Origin: an uncultured Opitutaceae bacterium
Lineage (GTDB): Bacteria > Verrucomicrobiota > Verrucomicrobiia > Opitutales > Opitutaceae
DNA: 56,795 bases
Reading direction: 5' to 3'
NCBI GenBank assembly: GCA_937958045.1
Contig: CALFXL010000068.1
Location: forward strand, 1-56,795
Below are positions 16,098 to 24,497 of the stretch, piece after piece. The first letter of the stretch is position 1, and each line of letters begins with the position of its first letter. The notes below the pieces were generated by a model. It did not search any database, was not told where the DNA came from, and was given only the letters and a program-made list of their open reading frames with translations. The position numbers were made by a program, and so were the translations under genes.

Positions 16098-18320
16098 ATG
16101 CCGGAAAAACCTCAACCTGCGAAACGCGATAACTGCTGTCCGCGCGGCGTTTTCTGGTTTTTGACGACGGTGACGCTGCTGCTCGTCGCGAACTGGGTGG
16201 CGGCGGTTGCGCGGTTCCAAGTGAACGTGCCGATGTGGGATCAGTGGGATTATTTTAATCCGCTCTTTGAAGACGAAGGCTGGACCGCGTTGTTCCGTCT
16301 TCAACATGGCCCGCATCGGCAGGGCCTGGGGTTTGTGCTCAGTTCTTGGGTGATGGCGGCGAGCGGGTGGGACTCTCGCATCGAGAGCTTGTGGATGGTG
16401 TTTTTGCTCACGGTTTCTGTCGTGCTCGCGTTGAGTTTGAAGAAGCGCGTCACCGGTAAATTGAGCGCCGTCGATGTTTCGATTCCGCTGTTGATTCTGA
16501 CGCTGGAGCAATGGGGCAGTGTGATCGAAGTGCCCAATGCGTCGCACAGCGTGTTTCCGCTGATGCTGATTTTATTGGCGGCGCATGTGTGGCTCGATGA
16601 ACGAGCGAAAGTTCGGTTGCCGGTCGCGGCGCTGCTCGCGGTGTGTGCGATTTTCACCGGCTTTGCGATCTTCGCGGGCATGGTGCTGACGGTGTTTTTA
16701 GTGATGGCGCTGGTGCGTGCGCTCTGGACGAAGGCGCGGGACGAGGTCATCGCAGCAGCGATCGGTGTCGTCATTGTCGCGGCGGGATGGTGGGGGTTTT
16801 CGGTTGGGTATCGATTTGATCCCGCGAGTGACGGCTATCGATTCCCGCACGAACCGCTGTTCGATTATGTGCGTTTTCTCGCGCTGATGCTGGCGCATCC
16901 GGCGGGCGCGGAAACGACGACCGCGGCGGTTTATCTGATCGGTGGCGTGCTGTTGATCGCGAGCGTGTTCATCGGCGCGGTGACTGGCTGGCGCTGGTTG
17001 CGAGGGAAGAGCGCGCGAGGCGATGACGTCGTCCTGCTGCTCGTGGGCGCGGGCTTGGCGTTCGCCGCATTCACGGCGGTTGGAAGGATTCATCTCAATA
17101 TCGCGGCGGGCATGGTCTCGCGTTATGTGACGTTGCTCGTGCCGCTCTGGCTGGGGATTTATCTGTGGAGCGTATCGAGAAAATGGATACCCCTGCGGCG
17201 CGCGGGAGTTGTGGCCGTGCTTCTGATGAGTTTGGCGCCGTTTGCGAATATGCTGAAACGCCCGACCGCGGATTGGCCGGGCACGGCGGGATTGAGCGAT
17301 CGGGCACGGCAGGCGTTGGCGGAATCGACCGCGGGAAAAATGGCGTGGGTCTCCGCGTTTTTGCGGACGAGTGATTTTCGCGAAGCGGATCGTCTGATCG
17401 GGCGCAAAATCCATCCCTGGGGCGAAAGCAATGATCTCGACGGCAAACTGCGTTGGTTGCGTGAGCGACGGCTGTCGTTTTTTGCGCAGGCCGAATCGCG
17501 GGCGTGGCAGCCCTGGCGGGATGAACCGAGGAGTCTGTGGCTGCATACCGCGACGCACGATGACGACGGCTGCTGGATGGCCGATGAATCCACTTTATGG
17601 ATACACAATCCGGCGTCGGGTTGGTTGAATCTGCGCGTTGTGCAAAAAGCGTCCGGACTCCCGGCGGATGCCGGCATCGAGTTCGAACATCAGCAATCGA
17701 AGGGCCGTGAGACCGCTGGGTATCTGACGGAAACGATATCGCTCCCGATCGGCGCAGGTGAGCAGACGCTCTCCATGCGCAGTACGACAGGAGCGGTGCC
17801 GATCCATCCGCCCGAGGACATGCGTTTGTTGTCCTACAAATTTAGCCACGCGACCCTCACGCCGGCGCCTGCGGGAGTCGTGTGGACGCGTGCAAACGAC
17901 ATCGATGCGCCGTGGCGTGCGGCTTATCGTTGGGGAATTTTCACGGGCTTTTATGGATGGGAAGCGGACACCGGCCTCGGGTGGGCCGATGGTGAGGTTC
18001 GGCTCGAAGTCGATTCCGCGCAGCCGCTTTTTCTCAACGTCCACATTGCCGCGCGTTATCGGCCGGTCGCGACGGGACCGTTGATCGTGCGGGTGGGCGA
18101 TGAAACGTGGGAGGTGCCGTTTGCCGAAAAGAGCGCCTCGTTTTCACTGCGATTGCCGGGAAGCGCGAGCCCGCATGTGATTGTGCTCAAGAATGCAGGC
18201 GGTGCGGCGAGTCCGCGCGACGCCGAGGGGAAAACCGATCCGCGAACGCTCGCGTTGCGCATGCGTCGTCTGGACGTCACGGAGCAGCCGGTATTTGCGG
18301 AGCTGAACGCGGATCGCTGA
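16098..18320 (+). CDS. Large polytopic membrane protein with C-terminal soluble domain (GT-C-like)
   Basis: The 740-residue protein has a first membrane helix at about 18-38, then about nine more up to residue about 385 (among them FLLTVSVVLALSL, LLAVCAIFTGFAIFAG, IGVVIVAAGWWGF and LLVPLWLGIYLW). The loop after helix 1 is VPMWDQWDYFNPLF, with paired acidic residues placed as in GT-C glycosyltransferases and their relatives. The C-terminal 350 residues look like an extracytoplasmic beta-rich domain, including DMRLLSYKFSHATL, a pattern seen near polymer-processing membrane proteins. A transferase or transporter acting on an envelope glycan is plausible, but I cannot name the family. It is divergent from the lytic transglycosylase. 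Confidence 0.75.
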   Translation: MPEKPQPAKRDNCCPRGVFWFLTTVTLLLVANWVAAVARFQVNVPMWDQWDYFNPLFEDEGWTALFRLQHGPHRQGLGFVLSSWVMAASGWDSRIESLWMVFLLTVSVVLALSLKKRVTGKLSAVDVSIPLLILTLEQWGSVIEVPNASHSVFPLMLILLAAHVWLDERAKVRLPVAALLAVCAIFTGFAIFAGMVLTVFLVMALVRALWTKARDEVIAAAIGVVIVAAGWWGFSVGYRFDPASDGYRFPHEPLFDYVRFLALMLAHPAGAETTTAAVYLIGGVLLIASVFIGAVTGWRWLRGKSARGDDVVLLLVGAGLAFAAFTAVGRIHLNIAAGMVSRYVTLLVPLWLGIYLWSVSRKWIPLRRAGVVAVLLMSLAPFANMLKRPTADWPGTAGLSDRARQALAESTAGKMAWVSAFLRTSDFREADRLIGRKIHPWGESNDLDGKLRWLRERRLSFFAQAESRAWQPWRDEPRSLWLHTATHDDDGCWMADESTLWIHNPASGWLNLRVVQKASGLPADAGIEFEHQQSKGRETAGYLTETISLPIGAGEQTLSMRSTTGAVPIHPPEDMRLLSYKFSHATLTPAPAGVVWTRANDIDAPWRAAYRWGIFTGFYGWEADTGLGWADGEVRLEVDSAQPLFLNVHIAARYRPVATGPLIVRVGDETWEVPFAEKSASFSLRLPGSASPHVIVLKNAGGAASPRDAEGKTDPRTLALRMRRLDVTEQPVFAELNADR
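17173..17191. repeat. GTATY-N9-RATAC palindrome, copy 5
   Basis: Reads GTATCGAGAAAATGGATAC, inside the polytopic membrane protein gene. A one-mismatch relative (GAATCCACTTTATGGATAC) follows at 17586-17604. Confidence 0.7.
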
Positions 18321-18352
18321 CGCGATGCGGATGGTGCGGGCCGCTTTCCCGT

Positions 18353-18380
18353 TTGACCCTCGGAGCGGCGTCCTTAGCTA
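18353..18380 (+). promoter_or_regulatory. Candidate sigma-70-type promoter for miaB
   Basis: TTGACC (18353-18358) and TAGCTA (18375-18380) are separated by 16 nt, 34 nt before the miaB start. It is the best -35/-10 pair in this 94-nt gap; start site unverified. Confidence 0.4.
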
Positions 18381-18414
18381 AGACCGTTCCCTGCGGCGCG
18401 CGGGGATTTGCCGG

Positions 18415-19794
18415 ATGAATCGGGTCTACATCAAAACCTACGGATGCCAGATGAACGAACGCGACAGCGAAGCCGTCGCGGCGATGCTGCGCGCGCGGGG
18501 TTATCGCATCGTGAACTCGGAAGACGATTGCGACGTGATGTTGTTGAACACCTGCAGCGTGCGCGACGCGGCCGAACAAAAGGCGATCGGCAAAGCGGCC
18601 TACGTGCAGCATCGCAAAAAGAAGAATCCGGATTTCGTGCTCGGTATCCTCGGCTGCATGGCGCAAAACCGCGGTGCCGAGCTGCTGGATAAGTTGCCCG
18701 ATGTGGACCTGATCGTCGGCACGCAGAAGTTTCACCAAGTGCCCGACTATCTCGACAATCTGCGCGCGGCGCGAAATGCCGGCGTGCCGATTCCGGAGAC
18801 GATCGTCGATATCGCCGAGGAGCCGGGTTCGCAAAACGCGATCAAGGATCACCTCGAACTCGACGGACCGGTGCCGCAGGTGAGCGCGTTTGTTTCGATC
18901 CAGCAGGGCTGCAACATGGATTGCGCGTTCTGCATCGTGCCGAAGACGCGTGGTGACGAACGTTCGCGTCCGATGGACGAGATCGTGGCGGAGTGTCGCC
19001 AGCTCGCGGCGCGCGGTGTGAAGGAAATCACGCTGCTCGGCCAGATCGTGACGAGTTACGGCCGCCGTGATTACACGCACACGGGAGGGATCTCGCCCTT
19101 CACGCAGTTGATCGAACGCGTGCACGAGATCGAAGGGATTGAACGCATCCGTTTCACGTCGCCGCATCCGCGCGGATTTAAGCAAGACCTCGTCGAAGCG
19201 TATGGCCGTTTGCCGAAGTTGTGCGAATACGTGCACCTGCCGATGCAAAGCGGCAGCAACCGCATCCTGCGCGCGATGAACAGGCCCTACACGCGCGAAC
19301 GTTACCGCGAGATCGTGGAGGCGCTGCGGGCGGTGAAGCCTGACATGTATTTCTCGACCGATGTGATTGTCGGCTTCCCCGGCGAGACCGACGAAGATTT
19401 TGAGCAAACCCGCGAACTTTTCGAAGCGTGCAACTACGACATGGCGTATGTATTCAAATATTCCATACGCAGCGGCACGCCGGCGGCGTCGATGGGCGAT
19501 CAGATTCCCGACGATGTGAAAGAACATCGCAACCAGGTGCTGCTCGAGATCCTGCGTCAGAACTCGTTGCGCCGTAGCGCCCAACTCATCGGCAAGATCG
19601 AGGAAGTGCTCGTGGAAGGTCCTGACAAAACCGGTCGCCGCTTCACCGGTCGCACGCGCGGAAATCGCGTGGCGATTTTTGATGCCGATCCGCGGTTGAT
19701 CGGTCAGCTGGTGCCGTTGCGTATCGAGCGCGCGTCGGTGAGTTCGCTGTATGGCGAGCTGGTGCTCAGCGGCGTGGATGCCGCGACGCGTTGA
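18415..19794 (+). CDS. miaB: tRNA-2-methylthio-N6-(dimethylallyl)adenosine synthase
   Basis: The 459-residue protein has the three MiaB parts: an N-terminal methylthiotransferase domain starting VYIKTYGCQMNERDSE with the cluster-binding cysteines, a radical-SAM domain with GCNMDCAFCIVPKTRG (C166, C170, C173), and a C-terminal TRAM domain from about 390. TRGDERSRP is typical of MiaB rather than RimO or MtaB. It adds the methylthio group at C2 of i6A37 in tRNAs reading U-starting codons. It is followed by a small membrane protein gene and gmk on the same strand, possibly one operon. Confidence 0.95.
   Translation: MNRVYIKTYGCQMNERDSEAVAAMLRARGYRIVNSEDDCDVMLLNTCSVRDAAEQKAIGKAAYVQHRKKKNPDFVLGILGCMAQNRGAELLDKLPDVDLIVGTQKFHQVPDYLDNLRAARNAGVPIPETIVDIAEEPGSQNAIKDHLELDGPVPQVSAFVSIQQGCNMDCAFCIVPKTRGDERSRPMDEIVAECRQLAARGVKEITLLGQIVTSYGRRDYTHTGGISPFTQLIERVHEIEGIERIRFTSPHPRGFKQDLVEAYGRLPKLCEYVHLPMQSGSNRILRAMNRPYTRERYREIVEALRAVKPDMYFSTDVIVGFPGETDEDFEQTRELFEACNYDMAYVFKYSIRSGTPAASMGDQIPDDVKEHRNQVLLEILRQNSLRRSAQLIGKIEEVLVEGPDKTGRRFTGRTRGNRVAIFDADPRLIGQLVPLRIERASVSSLYGELVLSGVDAATR
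19450..19468. repeat. GTATY-N9-RATAC palindrome, copy 6
   Basis: Reads GTATTCAAATATTCCATAC, in frame 0 of miaB. It is the only exact copy whose second arm lacks the purine before ATAC. Confidence 0.65.
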
Positions 19795-19914
19795 GGCGCG
19801 AGTTTGCCGCATGTACGCACCGATCGAACGACGCTCCGCACGCCTGGTGCACCGGGCGCTGGCATATGGCCTTGCGAAAGCTGGCGGGGAAGGGAAGTAA
19901 GGAGATCCTTTTTT

Positions 19915-20460
19915 ATGACGCTCACCACTGCCACGGTATTGCCCGGACTTTTGCTCATCGCGCTCGGGGCGTTGTTTCTGACCGGAAACTCGGCCGTCGT
20001 TTCGATGTTCAAGTCGCTGCCGCGCTCACGTGTGGCCGCGGTGGTCTTTTTCGGCGGTGGCGCGATCTGGTTTTTGTACGTGCTCGCGGGATTGCCTGAA
20101 GCGGATCTGATCCTGGCGAAATCGCCGCGTCCGCTGATGGTCGGTTTCGGCGCGCTGGCGTTGCTGGCGTTTTATTACCTGCCGGATTTCCTGGCGGTGC
20201 GCGGACTCGCGATCGTGACCTTGTTGGGCGCGTGGCCGTTGTTGATGGCCGCGTACGGCGAATACGATCTGCCGCAACGGTTGTTTATGGTGACGATCGT
20301 GTATCTGGCGGTGGCGCTGGCGCTGTACGTGGGCGCGGTGCCGTATCGCCTGCGCGACTTTTTCCATTGGTTGTTTTCGCGTCCGCAGCGGGCGAAGGCG
20401 TTGGGGGGCGCTCTGCTGGGCTACGGACTGTTGCTCGTCGCGACGGCGTTTACGTATTGA
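19915..20460 (+). CDS. Small integral membrane protein (181 aa)
   Basis: Start at ATG 19915 is supported by AAGGAGA about 11 nt upstream; the longer frame to 19804 adds non-hydrophobic residues. The protein is almost entirely membrane helices, about six: TATVLPGLLLIALGALFLTG, VAAVVFFGGGAIWFLYVLAG, FGALALLAFYYLP, LAIVTLLGAWPLLMAAYG, MVTIVYLAVALALYVGAVPY and ALGGALLGYGLLLVATAFTY. A FHWLFSRPQRAKALGG segment is cytoplasmic or periplasmic. No family is recognised. It ends 13 nt before gmk. Confidence 0.75.
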   Translation: MTLTTATVLPGLLLIALGALFLTGNSAVVSMFKSLPRSRVAAVVFFGGGAIWFLYVLAGLPEADLILAKSPRPLMVGFGALALLAFYYLPDFLAVRGLAIVTLLGAWPLLMAAYGEYDLPQRLFMVTIVYLAVALALYVGAVPYRLRDFFHWLFSRPQRAKALGGALLGYGLLLVATAFTY

Positions 20461-20472
20461 AAATTTGAATAC
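20454..20472. repeat. GTATY-N9-RATAC palindrome, copy 7, just before the gmk start
   Basis: Reads GTATTGAAAATTTGAATAC. It covers the stop codon of the membrane protein gene and ends one base before the gmk ATG, so it occupies the place of the gmk ribosome-binding region. Confidence 0.75.
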
Positions 20473-20473
20473 C

Positions 20474-21106
20474 ATGTCGTCGTCCACCGCTGTCACTACC
20501 GACGCTTTGAGCGCTCCTGTTCTGCTGGTGATCGCCGGTCCTGCCGGCTCGGGAAAAACCACGCTGTGCGACCGTATGGTCGCGGAAGTCCCTGGTTTTT
20601 CGCGTGTGGTGACGGCGACGACGCGCGATCCGCGGCCGGGTGAAGTGCGCGGCGTGCATTATCATTTTCTGACTCCGGAGGAGTTCGACGCGAAGATCGC
20701 CGAAGGCGCCTTTCTCGAGTGGGCGTGGGTGCACCAAAAAAACCGCTATGGCACGCTCGCTTCCGCGGTGCTCGATCCGCTGGCGCAAGGGCGCAGCCTG
20801 ATCATCAACGTGGACGTGCAAGGCGTGGAGAATTTCCGGCGCGCCGCCGCGGCCAATCCGTTGCTGGCGAAACATCTTGCCACGGTGTTCATCGACGTGC
20901 CGATGGCGGAGCTGCGCAAACGCATGGTCGCGCGCGGCCAGGATAGCGAAGCCGAGATCGAGCGCCGCATGCAGACGGCGGAGAGGGAGTTGCGCGAAGC
21001 GGATAAATTTGACCACCGCATCCGCAGCACGACGCGCGAAGCGGATTTTCAGGCGTTGCTCGCGATCTGGCGTGAGGTGGCGGCCCGTGTGGCCGGTGCT
21101 CGTTAA
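20474..21106 (+). CDS. gmk: Guanylate kinase
   Basis: The 210-residue protein has P-loop GPAGSGKTTL at about 23-32 and the GMP-binding region TATTRDPRPGEVRGVHYHFL, then EFDAKIAEGAFLEWAWVH and the YGTL segment that is standard in guanylate kinases. It phosphorylates GMP to GDP in the cytoplasm. The ATG at 20474 is chosen; an upstream in-frame TTG at 20465 adds three residues. There is no purine-rich Shine-Dalgarno in front; the region is taken by the dispersed palindrome. Confidence 0.93.
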   Translation: MSSSTAVTTDALSAPVLLVIAGPAGSGKTTLCDRMVAEVPGFSRVVTATTRDPRPGEVRGVHYHFLTPEEFDAKIAEGAFLEWAWVHQKNRYGTLASAVLDPLAQGRSLIINVDVQGVENFRRAAAANPLLAKHLATVFIDVPMAELRKRMVARGQDSEAEIERRMQTAERELREADKFDHRIRSTTREADFQALLAIWREVAARVAGAR

Positions 21107-21350
21107 GCGATCCGTCGGGCGGTTGAGACGGAAATGCGCGGCCTGCGCGAAAATCTTTGGTGTGCGCGAAAACCCGGCGTGCTAGCTGCTGCTACGTGAC
21201 GCCGAGGTGAACTTTACCTTCAACCATCCTTTGTCGATGTCGGTGGCTTGACTCGTCTCCCGGACGACGAATCGCTGGCACGGCATCACCGCCGCGAGGC
21301 CATCCACGGTTTCGCGATGTGAGGGATGTCATCCTTCAACCCGTCACAAC

Positions 21351-23930
21351 ATGCGTCTATCACGCGCGAATCTGTACCGTTTGTCCGTAGTCGGTGGAGC
21401 CCTCTCGCTCGCCGCGCACGCCCAGCCGCCGCAGCCCCCGGCTCCTCCCACTCCACCGGAGCCGCCGGACGAGGAAGTTGTGCAGCTGTCTGCATTTGAG
21501 GTTAATGACATGAAGGCGTTCTCGGATCAGGCGATCCCGGGAAAAACGCCGGTTGCTTTCACCGAAGTCGGCAAGGAGCGGCTCGCTAACGAACTCGCGT
21601 CGCGCGACATCCCGCTGGCGCTCAACACGACGCCGTCCGTTTACTCCACGACCGATGGCGGTGCCGCGGGCGATGCACGCGTAAACGTGCGCGGATTTAG
21701 CCAGCGCAACGTCGCTATTTTGATCAACGGCGTTCCCACAAACGACATCGAGAACGGCTGGTTGTACTGGTCGAACTGGGACGCACTCGGCGACGTCACC
21801 AGCACGATTCAGGTCCAGCGCGGCTTGAGCAATGTGACGCTCCCCACGCCTTCGATCGGCGGCACGATGAACATCATCACGGACCCTGCGGCCTCGGAGC
21901 GCGGGGGTTCGGTGAAGTTCGAAGCGGGCGCCGATGCGTTTTATAAAGTCACAGGCGCCTACAACACCGGTCTGCTCGCGGGCAAATTTGCGGTCACCGT
22001 CGGCGCAGTTGCGAAAATGGGCGATGGCAATCCGCGCGGCGCTTGGACCGAAGGACTGGGTTATTACGTCGGCGCGAGTTGGAAGATAAATGCCAACCAT
22101 CGCCTCGAAGTCTTCGCCGTAGGTTCTCCACAGGAGCACGGCCAACGCCGTTTCGCGTCCAACATCGCGGCTTACGATGCCAATTATGCGCGCAAGCTTG
22201 GCTATACCGATGCGGAGATTCAGGCGGCGCTCGCGGTCGGTCCCATCAACGCCGGCCAGGATTTCAATCCGAACTATGCGCCCGTCAGCTCGAGCTACGG
22301 CGGGCAGCAATATTACTGGGGCAAACTTCACTCGCGCCACGACTCCGACTTCCTCAACGAAAGCGTGAACTACTTCCACAAGCCGCAGATCAATCTGAAC
22401 TGGTACGCGAAGTTGACCGAAGATCTGAATCTGACGACGGTTTTTTATTACTCCGGCGGACGCGGCGGCAGCTCCGGCACGTTGAACAACGGTTCCAGCA
22501 GCGCGGCCTTCGCACGCTACGCCAACTCGCATCCGCTCTACGGCAGCAACATCGACTGGGATCGCACGATCGAAAGTAATCGCGGCTCCGTGGCCGCCAA
22601 CGGCACCTCCAAAACTCCGGGCCGCTCGCTCGGCATCCTCCGCAACAGCGTCAACAATCAGGATCAATTCGGCGCGGTTTCCAAACTGAGCTATCAGCTT
22701 ACACCGGAAGTGAAACTCACGACGGGCCTCGATTGGCGCACGGCGGAAATCGCGCACTTTCGCGAAGTCCGCGATCTGCTCGGCGGTGACTATTATCTGC
22801 CCACGGCTGCTCAATCCAGCGACTTCTGGGCGGATGGCGCCAGCACGCGGCTCGGGCTCGGTGACAAGGTGGATTACAACAATACCAACACCATCGACTG
22901 GCTCGGCAGCTTTATCCAAGGTCAGTACGAATCCGGTCCGATCACGACCTTCCTCGTTTACGGGTATTCATGGATCAAATACGGTTTCACCGATCACTTC
23001 CGCCGCGCTGACGACGGCGGTGAGTTCAAGCTGAAATCCGACGGCATCGAGGGACATCAGTTCAAGGGTGGTATCCAATATTCCATTACAAACGACATCG
23101 GTGTGTTCGTGAACGCCGGCTGGGTGGACAAGGTGCCGATCTTCGACGGCGTGATCAACGACACCGTCGGCGTCATGGTGGATAGCGGCAACGAAACCTT
23201 CGTCTCGTACGAAGCCGGCGTGCGCTACCAGACACCGGGCCGCTCGTTTAACATCTCGGCCAGCCTCTATCACACGGAATGGAAGGACCGTACCAACACC
23301 AACGTGAACGCCACGACAGAAGTCGTCACCTACCTGCGCGGGATGAACTCGATCTACGAAGGTATTGAAATCGAAAGCGCCTGGCAGCCACGCCGCTGGG
23401 TGCGCTTCGATGCGGCCGCTTCGTTTGGCGACTGGGTTTACACCGACGACGTCGTTGGCGAAGCGTTTTCGCTGAGCTCCGGCGACCGCATTCCGACCAC
23501 TTCCCGCGTGTACATCAAAGACCTCAAAGTCGGCGACGCGCCGCAAAGCCAGGTCGCGTATGCGGTAACGTTCTTCCCGGTTCGCGGGCTCTCCGTGAAA
23601 GCGCAGGGCCGCTGGTACAGCCGCTACTGGTCGGACTTCGATCCCGCCACGCGCACGAGTGTGAGCGATCGCGGACAGGCATGGAAGATTCCCGCGTACA
23701 CCGTCTACGACCTCCACGTGAACTACAACCTGCCGATCCGCTCGCGCCGTTTCGACGTGAGCGTGTTTGCCCATGTGTTTAACGTGCTGGACGAAACCTA
23801 CGTCGCTGACGCCACCGACAACAGTCAGTTCGAAGCGATCTCCAGCGCGCCGTCGCACAGTGCGCAACGCGCCGAGGTTTTCCTCGGCCCGCCGATCTCG
23901 TGGAATCTCGGAGTGAAGGTTTCTTTCTAA
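21351..23930 (+). CDS. TonB-dependent outer-membrane receptor 2
   Basis: The 859-residue protein starts MRLSRANLYRLSVVGGALSLAAHAQ, a signal peptide. A Pro-rich spacer and a TonB-box-like EEVVQLSAFEVNDMK follow. The plug includes DIPLALNTTPSVYSTTDGG, VNVRGFSQRNVAILINGVP, and STIQVQRGLSNVTLPTPSIG. The barrel ends with Phe (VKVSF). The plug reading NDIENGWLYWSNWDALGD is characteristic of receptors for carbohydrates or siderophores in Bacteroidota and Verrucomicrobiota, but no ligand can be assigned. The gap 21107-21350 upstream holds no supported gene; a strong terminator follows. Confidence 0.93.
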   Translation: MRLSRANLYRLSVVGGALSLAAHAQPPQPPAPPTPPEPPDEEVVQLSAFEVNDMKAFSDQAIPGKTPVAFTEVGKERLANELASRDIPLALNTTPSVYSTTDGGAAGDARVNVRGFSQRNVAILINGVPTNDIENGWLYWSNWDALGDVTSTIQVQRGLSNVTLPTPSIGGTMNIITDPAASERGGSVKFEAGADAFYKVTGAYNTGLLAGKFAVTVGAVAKMGDGNPRGAWTEGLGYYVGASWKINANHRLEVFAVGSPQEHGQRRFASNIAAYDANYARKLGYTDAEIQAALAVGPINAGQDFNPNYAPVSSSYGGQQYYWGKLHSRHDSDFLNESVNYFHKPQINLNWYAKLTEDLNLTTVFYYSGGRGGSSGTLNNGSSSAAFARYANSHPLYGSNIDWDRTIESNRGSVAANGTSKTPGRSLGILRNSVNNQDQFGAVSKLSYQLTPEVKLTTGLDWRTAEIAHFREVRDLLGGDYYLPTAAQSSDFWADGASTRLGLGDKVDYNNTNTIDWLGSFIQGQYESGPITTFLVYGYSWIKYGFTDHFRRADDGGEFKLKSDGIEGHQFKGGIQYSITNDIGVFVNAGWVDKVPIFDGVINDTVGVMVDSGNETFVSYEAGVRYQTPGRSFNISASLYHTEWKDRTNTNVNATTEVVTYLRGMNSIYEGIEIESAWQPRRWVRFDAAASFGDWVYTDDVVGEAFSLSSGDRIPTTSRVYIKDLKVGDAPQSQVAYAVTFFPVRGLSVKAQGRWYSRYWSDFDPATRTSVSDRGQAWKIPAYTVYDLHVNYNLPIRSRRFDVSVFAHVFNVLDETYVADATDNSQFEAISSAPSHSAQRAEVFLGPPISWNLGVKVSF
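22964..22982. repeat. GTATY-N9-RATAC palindrome, copy 8
   Basis: Reads GTATTCATGGATCAAATAC, inside TonB receptor 2 in reading frame +2. Near copies are at 23071-23089 (in the gene) and 23943-23961 (between stop and terminator). Confidence 0.7.
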
Positions 23931-23961
23931 GACCAACACCACGTATCCATCTTTTCACTAC

Positions 23962-23992
23962 AAAGCGCCCGGATCTCTCCGGGCGCTTTTTT
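23962..23992 (+). terminator. Intrinsic terminator after TonB receptor 2
   Basis: A 12-bp perfect stem (AAAGCGCCCGGA with TCCGGGCGCTTT, loop TCTC) runs into TTT, giving a six-T tract overall. It is the strongest terminator in the window. Confidence 0.92.
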
Positions 23993-24309
23993 ATAACTCG
24001 GAAAAGCTGATGGTGCGCAGGCGACGCAGCCCGTGAAATCGCCGCGTCACACGAAGTCCAACTGCGCGAGGATCTGTGGGGAAGGATCGCTTCGCGGAAC
24101 GTCGGGAATTTGGCCCGACTATGCATTTTTAGCCTTTTTCCACACCGGGCAAAGTGCCCGGCTTAGTTAAGCATACAAAATATAGGCATGTGAGCCTTCG
24201 GCTGTTATGAGCTTTTTTCATGTCTTTAACTCGATTAATAAGAGCGAATTAAATGACGTTCGGTTTTGAGGCGGCTCGCCCCGAAAAATGTGTAAAGCGT
24301 AAAATGTCT
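23993..24309 (+). other. AT-rich non-coding region upstream of the two-partner secretion genes
   Basis: From about 24120 base composition drops well below the surrounding GC. It holds small hairpins CCGGGC/GCCCGG (24145-24161) and AGCC-TTC-GGCT (24193-24203) with a T6 run at 24213-24218, and no credible ORF. The composition shift suggests a long regulatory region or an inserted segment. Confidence 0.55.
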
Positions 24310-24334
24310 CTATGTTAACATAGTAAAACGTTTT
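24310..24334 (+). promoter_or_regulatory. Twin palindromes, candidate operator of the TPS operon
   Basis: CTATGTTAACATAG (24310-24323) is a perfect 14-bp palindrome and AAAACGTTTT (24325-24334) a perfect 10-bp one, one base apart. The second is like the central core of LacI-family operators. They sit about 165 nt before the tpsB start. Confidence 0.5.
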
Positions 24335-24448
24335 GAAACAAATAGTTGCGTAATTTTTGTCGCCGGAAAACGCCGATGAACGATGCAAATCGCACGTAAT
24401 CGGGAAGATGCGGCCGCCGATTTTTTTGCAAAAGGCTACAGATGTCGC

Positions 24449-24474
24449 GGTCGGGGACGATGAAGGGCCCGACC
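24449..24474 (+). other. Hairpin in the tpsB leader
   Basis: GGTCGGG and CCCGACC flank a 12-nt loop and end 23 nt before the start codon at 24498. It may affect translation start; no riboswitch class fits. Confidence 0.4.
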
Positions 24475-24497
24475 ATAAATCACGGCTTAGTTTTCCA

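Noticed and set aside
21360..22919. 519-residue minus-strand frame in TonB receptor 2 (also 3738-5237, 24957-26327 and 38783-40756)
   Set aside because: Antisense shadows of clear receptor or transporter genes; composition reflects the codon bias of the real strand.
24361..24474. Possible c-di-GMP riboswitch (GCAAAAGGCTAC and hairpin) before tpsB
   Set aside because: The conserved GGGCAAACC and GNAA tetraloop parts are not present; the resemblance is superficial.
24357..24497. N-terminal extension of the TpsB frame
   Set aside because: It runs through a hairpin leader and lacks secretory character; the signal peptide begins at 24498.
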